Program-made: the position numbers and the translations under genes
Part shown: in pieces, positions 6,556 through 11,632 of the stretch
Numbering within the stretch: position 1 is the stretch's first letter
How the letters are laid out: every line of letters starts with the position of its first letter
DNA from: Betaproteobacteria bacterium HGW-Betaproteobacteria-8
Lineage (GTDB): Bacteria > Pseudomonadota > Gammaproteobacteria > Burkholderiales > Methylophilaceae
Length of the DNA stretch: 11,632 bases
NCBI GenBank assembly: GCA_002842135.1
Contig: PHCD01000060.1
Span: 1 to 11,632 of the forward strand
Direction of reading: 5' to 3'
The notes under the pieces: model-generated
Seen by the model: only the letters and a program-made list of their open reading frames with translations
What the model was told of the DNA's origin: nothing
The model's database searches: none

Positions 6556-7911
6556 ATGAGTGAACCTCGCTTTAGCTATTCCCTGGAACAGTTGCAGGAA
6601 ATGAGTGCGCGCGTGTTGAAACTGGCCAAGGCGGCCGGGGCCAGCGCAGCCGAGACCGACATCAGCCTGGGTATCGGGCAGAACGTCAGTGTGCGCATGG
6701 GCGAAACGGAAACCATAGAATATAACCGCGACAAAGGGGTTTCGGTCACGGTCTATTTTGGTCAGCGGCGCGGCAATGCCAGCACTTCCGACCTGTCGGA
6801 ACAAGCCTTGGCCGATACTGTGGCGGCAGCCTGCAATATCGCACGGTATACCGCTCAGGACCCATTTTGCGGGCTGGCGGATGCCAGCCTGATGGCGACA
6901 GAATTCCCCGATCTCGATCTTTACCACCCTTGGGATATCTCGGTAGATGAGGCGATCGAAATCGCCAAGCGCTGCGAGGCGGCGGCCCGCGACGTTGATC
7001 CGCGCATCAGCAATTCCGAGGGTGCCAGTGTTTCCAATTCCGAGAGCCTTTCAGTCTATGCCAACAGCCATGGATTCTGTGCCGGTTATCCGACTTCACG
7101 CCATGGCATCAGTGCTTCGGTCATCGCAGAAGACGGCAAGAGTATGCAGCGCGATTACTGGTATACAACGGCGCGTGCGGCATCCGACCTGGAGTCACCC
7201 GAACATGTCGGTCAGGTGGCTGGTGAGCGTACGGTCAGGCGGCTGGGTTGCCGCAAACTGAAGACGGCGCAAGTGCCGGTGTTGTTCGAGGCGCCCCTTG
7301 CCTCTGGTTTGATCTCCAGCCTGGTCGCTGCGGTGTCCGGCGGCAATCTCTATCGTAAATCCTCGTTTTTGCTCGACAGCCTGGGCAAACAGGTTATTTC
7401 CCCCATCGTCGATATCGAAGAACAGCCTCATCTGCTCAAAGGGTTGGCCAGTAGCGCGTTCGATGCTGAAGGTGTGGCAACCGTGCCGCGCATGCTGGTG
7501 GAAAAAGGCGTTCTGCAAGGCTATCTGCTTTCCAGTTACTCGGCACGCAAGCTGGGCATGACGACGACCGGTAATGCCGGCGGCAGCCACAATCTGATTG
7601 TGCGGCATGTCCAGGGTGCGGAATATCAGCTGAGTTTTGAGCAGGTGCTGGCAACCATGGGCACGGGTTTGCTGGTGACGGAACTGCTCGGACATGGCCT
7701 CAATATGGTGACAGGTGACTACTCACGTGGGGCTGCCGGTTTCTGGGTGGAGAATGGCGTGATTGCTTATCCGGTGGAGGAAATCACCATTGCCGGCAAC
7801 ATGAAGGATATGCTGATGCAGATCGTGGCGCTGGGCAATGACGTACTGGTGCAAGGGTCCCGCCAGGTCGGCTCGATACTGATTGAGCGCATGACGGTTG
7901 CAGGGGAATAG
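6556..7911 (+). CDS. pmbA: TldE/PmbA metalloprotease subunit
   Basis: PmbA (TldE) pairs with TldD to form a cytoplasmic metalloprotease that degrades unfolded peptides and, in some bacteria, matures microcin B17 and the antitoxin CcdA. It has 451 residues, essentially the E. coli length (450). Visible traits are the N-terminal TDISLGIGQNVSVRMGE region (about 35-51) and the conserved C-terminal block, about residues 374-420, with ELLGHGLNMVTGDYSRGAAG, FWVENG, YPVEEITIAGNM. The HExxxH zinc motif of TldD is absent, as expected for the E subunit; tldD is not in this window. The ATG at 6556 follows a weak GAG element. The gene ends ahead of a strong bidirectional terminator. Confidence 0.96.
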   Translation: MSEPRFSYSLEQLQEMSARVLKLAKAAGASAAETDISLGIGQNVSVRMGETETIEYNRDKGVSVTVYFGQRRGNASTSDLSEQALADTVAAACNIARYTAQDPFCGLADASLMATEFPDLDLYHPWDISVDEAIEIAKRCEAAARDVDPRISNSEGASVSNSESLSVYANSHGFCAGYPTSRHGISASVIAEDGKSMQRDYWYTTARAASDLESPEHVGQVAGERTVRRLGCRKLKTAQVPVLFEAPLASGLISSLVAAVSGGNLYRKSSFLLDSLGKQVISPIVDIEEQPHLLKGLASSAFDAEGVATVPRMLVEKGVLQGYLLSSYSARKLGMTTTGNAGGSHNLIVRHVQGAEYQLSFEQVLATMGTGLLVTELLGHGLNMVTGDYSRGAAGFWVENGVIAYPVEEITIAGNMKDMLMQIVALGNDVLVQGSRQVGSILIERMTVAGE

Positions 7912-7940
7912 ACGGTTGAGAATACGATATTGAGGTCAAT

Positions 7941-7971
7941 AAAAAAGCCCTGAAATTTCAGGGCTTTTTGT
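7941..7971. terminator. Bidirectional intrinsic terminator between pmbA and mlaA
   Basis: A perfect 20-bp palindrome AGCCCTGAAATTTCAGGGCT (7946-7965) is flanked by a run of A on the left (7941-7946) and of T on the right (7965-7969). Each strand therefore has a GC-containing stem followed by a U tract. It lies 30 bases after the pmbA stop and 23 bases after the mlaA stop on the opposite strand, so it should end both transcripts. Confidence 0.93.
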
Positions 7972-7993
7972 TTTACGTACGCATTACAGAATA

Positions 7994-8704
7994 TCAGTAG
8001 TCGTATTCGCCATTCTGCACAGGCGGGTTGCCATCATAGATCTGGCTCTGGCGACGCTGGTAGTAGGCGTCGCGCATGAAGGCATAAGGATCCAGTGCGG
8101 CTTCATCCAGCAGGTCGCTACCTGGCAGCAGTTGTGAACGCCTGTCCAGGAACTTCAGTGCAATGGCACTGTTTCTGGTTGCAGGGTCATCAATATAACC
8201 AATCGGATCGAATGCCACGCTGTCGACTACCAGGCCGGCAGTGTCGCGAATGTTCGATGGGCCGAGGAATGGCAGGACGATGTAAGGACCGCTACCTACA
8301 CCCCAGTATCCCAGCGTTTGGCCGAAGTCTTCCTTGCGTTTTTCAATGCCGTCCATGGAGGCGACATCGACCAGGCCGGCGATACCGAAGGTGGAGTTGA
8401 TGACGAAACGGCCGGCACCTTCAGCTGCCTTGTCGAACTTGAACTGTAACAGGTCATTGATGACGGAAACGAAAGTGCTCAGGTTGCCGAAGAAGTTGTT
8501 AACGCCACTGCGCACCGGGCTTGGCAATACAGCCTTGTAGGCGCCGGCAACCGGCTTGATGACGGCCTTGTCGGCGACGTCATTGAATTTGTAGATGCCG
8601 CGATTGATACCTTCGAGCGGATCATTATTGGCAGTCGATGCACACCCCGAGAGCATCAGCGCCAACAAAACTGTGGCCAGCAAGTATTTAGATTGAGTCT
8701 GCAT
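7994..8704 (-). CDS. mlaA: Outer-membrane lipid asymmetry lipoprotein MlaA (VacJ)
   Basis: Lipoprotein of the Mla pathway that removes misplaced phospholipid from the outer leaflet of the outer membrane and passes it to periplasmic MlaC. It has 236 residues. The N terminus is a lipoprotein signal with lipobox LSGC (18-21); the residue after Cys is Ala, so no inner-membrane retention signal. Family motifs: DPLEGINRGIYKFNDVADKAVIKPVA (about 28-53), VRSGVNNFFGNL (65-76), GRFVINSTFGIAGLVDVAS (about 97-115), FGQTLGYWGVGSGPYIVLPFLGPSN (about 127-151) and IRDTAGLVVD. AGGA stands six bases before the ATG. No mlaFEDCB genes are nearby, so this is a detached mlaA with its own probable promoter. Confidence 0.96.
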   Translation of the reverse strand: MQTQSKYLLATVLLALMLSGCASTANNDPLEGINRGIYKFNDVADKAVIKPVAGAYKAVLPSPVRSGVNNFFGNLSTFVSVINDLLQFKFDKAAEGAGRFVINSTFGIAGLVDVASMDGIEKRKEDFGQTLGYWGVGSGPYIVLPFLGPSNIRDTAGLVVDSVAFDPIGYIDDPATRNSAIALKFLDRRSQLLPGSDLLDEAALDPYAFMRDAYYQRRQSQIYDGNPPVQNGEYDY

Positions 8705-8737
8705 TCAATATCCTGTTGTCTTTATTATTGCCAATTG

Positions 8738-8766
8738 ATTATATAAACAAGGCTTTGATTAAAGCG
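8738..8766 (-). promoter_or_regulatory. Candidate sigma-70 promoter for mlaA
   Basis: On the minus strand a perfect TATAAT (8738-8743) lies 33 bases upstream of the mlaA ATG in an A/T-rich stretch. The hexamer 17 bases further upstream (CGCTTT, 8761-8766) is a poor -35 match. The -10 is good, the -35 weak. Confidence 0.35.
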
Positions 8767-8831
8767 AACTTTAACTGAGCGGCAAGCCCTTGTCCACTAT
8801 TTCGACCATGCCTTTCAGGTTGTGACAAGTA

Positions 8832-10271
8832 TCAGTCTGGACCGGATTGTGCATTCTTGTAGAGCTCCAGAGCCAGTGCACGTTGGGTGGCATGATCGGC
8901 TATCGGGCGCGGGTAGCTTGAGCCTATGGAGATTCCAAGTTCTTTCTGGCGCTCGGCAGGTATCAGCCAGGGTGCATGAATCTCTTTTTGATTGCAGGCG
9001 GCGAGTTCCGGCACGTATTTGCGGATGGACTTGCCCTCCGGGTCGAATTTCTCCGATTGTGTGACAGGATTGAAAATGCGGAACCAGGGTTGTGCATCGC
9101 AACCGGTAGAAGCGGCCCATTGCCAGCCGCCGTTGTTGGCGCTGAAATCAAAATCCAGCAATTTGTCAGCAAAGTAGCGCTCACCCCGGCGCCAGTCGAT
9201 CAGCAGGTCTTTTACCAGAAAGCTGGCGGCCACCATGCGTAAGCGGTTATGCATCCAGCCGGTCTGGTTGAGCTGGCGCATGGCTGCATCGACCAGCGGA
9301 TAGCCGGTGCGGCCAGTGCACCAGGCCTCAAATAGCGTCTCGTCGTTGGGAAACGGCAGTTTGTCAAACTCAGCCTTGTAGGCATGGCCTTCAGCGATGT
9401 GCGGGTGGTGGTGCAGAATCTGGAAATAGAAATCACGCCAGATCAGTTCGCTTAGCCATGTTTCAGCACCGGCGCCCCCCATTTGCCACGCAGTGCGTGC
9501 CAGATGCCGGATGGAGATAGTACCGAAGCGCAGGTGCACGGAAAGATAGGAAGGGCCTTTGACAGCGGGAAAGTCGCGCGTGGATTGGTACAGATGCATA
9601 CGCTCAACGAATTCGTCAAAAAGCTGCTGTGCGCCTGACATGCCGATTGGCAGTTTCATGCTGCCGAGGTTGGTGCGCACGAAGCTCATGGATTCCAGAC
9701 CCGGTAGTTCCGTGGCTGTGACCTTGGCCAAGTGCTTTGCATAGCGGTCGACCGGATAGGGTCGCAGGTAGAAGTCGTCAAGTTTCTTCAGCCAGGCATT
9801 CTTGTAGGGGGTAAACACCCCGTAAGGTTTGCCGGTCTGGGTCAGGACTTCGTCCCGTTCAAAGATCACATGATCCTTGAAGCTGTGAAATGCGATGCCG
9901 GTCTGGGCCAAGGTATCGGCAACCGAGGCATCGCGCCGTATGGCTGTCGGCTCGTAATCGTGGTTGGCGTAAACCGCTGCAACATCCAGTTCTTTCGCCA
10001 GTTGGGGAATTTCAATGCTGGCGGCGCCATGGCGCACAATCAGGTCTGAGCCTTGCTGCTGCAGCGCCTGTTTCAATTCGCGTACGCTTTCCCAGATGAA
10101 TTCGACACGCCGGTCGGCTTTGTCCGGCAATTGATCGAGGATTTCGGTATCGAATATGAATGCGCAATAGACCGCTTGCGAGGATTTCAGTGCCTGATAG
10201 AGGGCAGCATGATCGTAATCGCGCAAATCGCGACGGAACCATACCAGTGCACGGTGAACCGAGATGGGCAT
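8832..10271 (-). CDS. phrB: Deoxyribodipyrimidine (CPD) photolyase, class I
   Basis: Flavoprotein that repairs UV-induced cyclobutane pyrimidine dimers using blue light. It has 479 residues (472 in E. coli). The N-terminal antenna domain starts with ALVWFRRDLRD (8-18); the C-terminal FAD domain includes RTGYPLVDAAMRQL (321-334), GWMHNRLRM (338-346), DWRRGERYF (359-367), NNGGWQWAASTG (379-390) and FRIFNP (397-402). By alignment with E. coli from memory, with a constant offset of one, Asn379, Trp383 and Trp385 match N378, W382 and W384, and Trp360 matches W359. The position matching W306 is Phe307 (codon at 9351-9353). The ATG has no clear ribosome binding site; a short stem (10278-10282 with 10294-10298) lies just upstream of it. 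It is 62 bp after the unknown 98-residue gene and probably co-transcribed. Confidence 0.96.
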   Translation of the reverse strand: MPISVHRALVWFRRDLRDYDHAALYQALKSSQAVYCAFIFDTEILDQLPDKADRRVEFIWESVRELKQALQQQGSDLIVRHGAASIEIPQLAKELDVAAVYANHDYEPTAIRRDASVADTLAQTGIAFHSFKDHVIFERDEVLTQTGKPYGVFTPYKNAWLKKLDDFYLRPYPVDRYAKHLAKVTATELPGLESMSFVRTNLGSMKLPIGMSGAQQLFDEFVERMHLYQSTRDFPAVKGPSYLSVHLRFGTISIRHLARTAWQMGGAGAETWLSELIWRDFYFQILHHHPHIAEGHAYKAEFDKLPFPNDETLFEAWCTGRTGYPLVDAAMRQLNQTGWMHNRLRMVAASFLVKDLLIDWRRGERYFADKLLDFDFSANNGGWQWAASTGCDAQPWFRIFNPVTQSEKFDPEGKSIRKYVPELAACNQKEIHAPWLIPAERQKELGISIGSSYPRPIADHATQRALALELYKNAQSGPD

Positions 10272-10333
10272 CGAAAAGGGTTTATCAGAATGTAACCCCC
10301 CGATGATACGTAAGTCCGTCTCAGGTGGCTATG

Positions 10334-10630
10334 TCATCCTCGCGCGCCGAACATGTATTTGCCGGCCGGCAATGATGGTGCCGCAACTTGCTCTATCGCC
10401 ATCTCGGGCATTTTTTCTGGCTCGGGTGTTTCAGAATCCAGCAGGCCAAGTTGTTGGCGCAGTTGCAGGCTGAGCAGGATCAGGTCGGCATCGTCCGAAG
10501 CATCGACCTTCTCGAAGATGGTTTCACTGTAATCGGCATCTTTCAGCAGTTTGGCCGGGTTGACGATGCCGATGACCTTGCGTGCCTCGACGGTGAATTT
10601 AGACAATGTAATGAAACTTTGATTATCCAT
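10334..10630 (-). CDS. Small protein of unknown function upstream of photolyase
   Basis: I do not recognise this family. The frame opens at 10645, but the ATG at 10630 is preferred because AGGA stands eight bases before it; this gives 98 residues starting MDNQSF. No signal peptide or membrane segment is seen. Residues 1-65 look like a compact, mostly helical domain with a mixed charge pattern (FTVEARKVIGIVNPAKLL, then DADLILLSLQLRQQLGLLD). Residues 66-85 are a Glu/Pro-rich linker, and the end is a short basic/aromatic tail (KYMFGARG). The base composition resembles the neighbours. It follows rlmH after a 176-bp gap containing a sigma-54-like promoter match, and precedes phr by 62 bp. A real gene is likely from codon usage, RBS and context; the role is unknown. 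Confidence 0.7.
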   Translation of the reverse strand: MDNQSFITLSKFTVEARKVIGIVNPAKLLKDADYSETIFEKVDASDDADLILLSLQLRQQLGLLDSETPEPEKMPEMAIEQVAAPSLPAGKYMFGARG

Positions 10631-10701
10631 AGTGATTATCCTCATGTGTTCCGAGTAAGCGTGCCCCGAGTTAGTGCAAATTCAGAGAAAAATTCAGCCA
10701 A

Positions 10702-10770
10702 ATGAGCAAAGTTCCTGCCATTTTGCTGCTTGTTGGTGCGCTGGCGGTGCTCTGCACAGGCATTCGGTGA
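10702..10770 (+). CDS. Possible 22-residue hydrophobic peptide
   Basis: A short frame in the gap after rlmH encodes a single hydrophobic helix with a basic residue at each end (MSKVPAILLLVGALAVLCTG, then IR). The composition is like a small membrane peptide. There is no convincing ribosome binding site, and the frame is antisense to the probable leader of the 98-residue gene. Chance is a fair explanation. Confidence 0.18.
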   Translation: MSKVPAILLLVGALAVLCTGIR

Positions 10771-10776
10771 ATAATT

Positions 10777-10792
10777 AGCACTTAATGTGCCA
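10777..10792 (-). promoter_or_regulatory. Sigma-54-like (-24/-12) promoter match
   Basis: Minus-strand TGGCACATTAAGTGCT matches the -24/-12 pattern TGGCACG-N4-TTGCW with GG and GC exactly ten bases apart; it differs at two consensus positions (G to A after TGGCAC, T to G before TGC). It points at the 98-residue gene and phr, with an expected start near 10766 and a leader of about 135 bases. The same bases also form a small palindrome (GCAC-ATTAA-GTGC), so an operator or hairpin is an alternative reading. No activator site or enhancer-binding protein gene is visible here. Confidence 0.4.
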
Positions 10793-10806
10793 ACTTTAGA
10801 GGAACG

Positions 10807-11274
10807 TTATTCGCGGTGATAAGGATGGTTCTGGATCACCGTCCAGGCGCGGTAAAGCTGTTCAGCCAACACGACGCGCACCATGCCGTGCGGCATGGTC
10901 AGTTTGGAAAGGCTCCAGAGCCAGTCGGCTTTCTTTTTCAGCGAGGCATGCAGGCCGTCAGCACCGCCGATGACCAGCGCGACGTCGCGTCCGCCAGCCA
11001 GCCAGTTTTCCATGCGCTGTGCCAGTTGTGTGGTGGTGACTTCCTGGCCGTGTTCATCCAGCACAATCAGCAGGTCTTTACCGGCGGCCTCCAGGATTCT
11101 GGCGGCTTCGGCTTCCTGTACGACCTCTGAGTTTTTGCCGGAGGCGCGTTTGTCCGGCTTGATTTCGATGATCTCGACGCTGGCTTCGCGTGGCATGCGC
11201 TTCATGTATTCGGCGCAGGCCTTCTCCACCCAGTCAGGCATCTTGTGACCGACTGAAAGTATCCTTAATTTCAA
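10807..11274 (-). CDS. rlmH: 23S rRNA (pseudouridine1915-N3)-methyltransferase RlmH
   Basis: SPOUT-class methyltransferase that N3-methylates pseudouridine 1915 in helix 69 of 23S rRNA using S-adenosylmethionine, acting on assembled 70S ribosomes. It has 155 residues, identical in length to E. coli RlmH. Motifs: KMPDWV (11-16), VLDEHG (71-76), the SAM-knot loop VIGGADG (101-107), SLSKLTMPHGMVRVVLAEQLYRAW (about 121-144) and the invariant end NHPYHRE (149-155). The start codon is TTG at 11274; it is chosen because it yields the conserved MKL N terminus, although no good ribosome binding site is seen. It lies 24 bp after rsfS, so translation may be linked to that gene. In many relatives maf and rng follow; here they do not. 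Confidence 0.96.
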   Translation of the reverse strand: MKLRILSVGHKMPDWVEKACAEYMKRMPREASVEIIEIKPDKRASGKNSEVVQEAEAARILEAAGKDLLIVLDEHGQEVTTTQLAQRMENWLAGGRDVALVIGGADGLHASLKKKADWLWSLSKLTMPHGMVRVVLAEQLYRAWTVIQNHPYHRE

Positions 11275-11298
11275 GGCTGGAAAGGGTGAAACGGAAGG

Positions 11299-11632
11299 TC
11301 AGGCAGCAGATTTCTTGCTGGCGGTGCGGCGGGTTTCCGTCTCGCCCCATAACTGCTCGAGGTTGTAGTAGGCGCGTGCGCTCGGGATCATGATGTGGAC
11401 GACGATGTCGCCGAGGTCGACCAGTACCCATTCGCCGTCCTTCTCGCCTTCGGTGCCACGCAGGTCAGCGCCTTTTTCCTTCAGCTTTTCGCGGACGTTG
11501 TCGGCAATCGCCTTGGCCTGGCGCGTTGAGTTTGCGCTGGCAACGATCATGTAGGAGGTCATGGAAGTCAGGTTGCGCACATCCATGACGGTGATATCAA
11601 AAGCTTTGATGTCTTCCAGCGCGTCAATGACG
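11299..11632 (-). CDS. rsfS: Ribosomal silencing factor RsfS, 5' end outside the window
   Basis: RsfS (RsfA, Iojap family) binds ribosomal protein uL14 on the 50S subunit and blocks joining of the 30S subunit when nutrients are scarce. The frame is still open at the window edge. An internal ATG at 11586 would give 95 residues, but the reading frame upstream of it encodes VIDALEDIKAFDITV, the normal N-terminal region of the family, so the true start lies beyond 11632. About 110 codons are visible. Conserved parts include DVRNLTSMTSYMIVASANSTRQ (spanning the uL14-contact region), GEWVLVDLGDIVVHIM and ARAYYNLEQLWG. A short Lys/Arg/Ala tail follows. nadD is the expected upstream neighbour, outside this window. 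Confidence 0.95.
   Translation of the reverse strand, partial: VIDALEDIKAFDITVMDVRNLTSMTSYMIVASANSTRQAKAIADNVREKLKEKGADLRGTEGEKDGEWVLVDLGDIVVHIMIPSARAYYNLEQLWGETETRRTASKKSAA

Overview
The window reads as ordinary chromosomal core DNA of a moderately GC-rich Betaproteobacterium, most likely in the Nitrosomonadales/Methylophilales/Gallionellales neighbourhood. This rests on the gene content: a thiL-pgpA-cinA cluster, a darP/pmbA divergent pair, rsfS-rlmH, and a Gcr-type 'site-specific recombinase' typical of beta-proteobacteria. The taxonomic placement is inference from gene content and order; no rRNA gene is present. I see no phage, plasmid, CRISPR or defence genes.

Layout. Positions 1-2549 (minus strand) hold a tight run mogA > thiL > pgpA > cinA with overlapping ends: molybdopterin adenylylation, thiamine-phosphate phosphorylation, phosphatidylglycerophosphate dephosphorylation and NMN deamidation. 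Positions 2550-3025 are the only long non-coding stretch. They contain a MITE-like repeat bounded by imperfect inverted repeats, with four perfect 21-bp tandem copies and a string of tiny hairpins. Positions 3026-5896 (plus) encode a secreted PDZ-domain protein of unknown role and a 668-residue multi-pass membrane protein of the Gcr/SpecificRecomb family. A small inverted repeat carrying both stop codons separates it from convergent darP (minus, ribosome assembly). Divergent from darP is pmbA/tldE (plus, metalloprotease partner subunit). A strong bidirectional terminator follows, then mlaA (minus, outer-membrane lipid-asymmetry lipoprotein).

Positions 8832-11632 (minus) run rsfS (start outside the window) > rlmH > an unrecognised 98-residue protein > phr (CPD photolyase). 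rsfS and rlmH act on the large ribosomal subunit. The small protein and the photolyase lie downstream of a good -24/-12 (sigma-54-like) promoter match in the gap after rlmH.

Most genes are housekeeping and clear. The points worth a second look are the repeat element at 2592-2930, the possible sigma-54 promoter at 10777-10792, a Phe in the photolyase where the distal Trp of the electron-transfer triad is expected, the membrane-like 'recombinase', and two proteins without an assigned function (3026-3760 and 10334-10630). No clearly new multi-gene system is visible.
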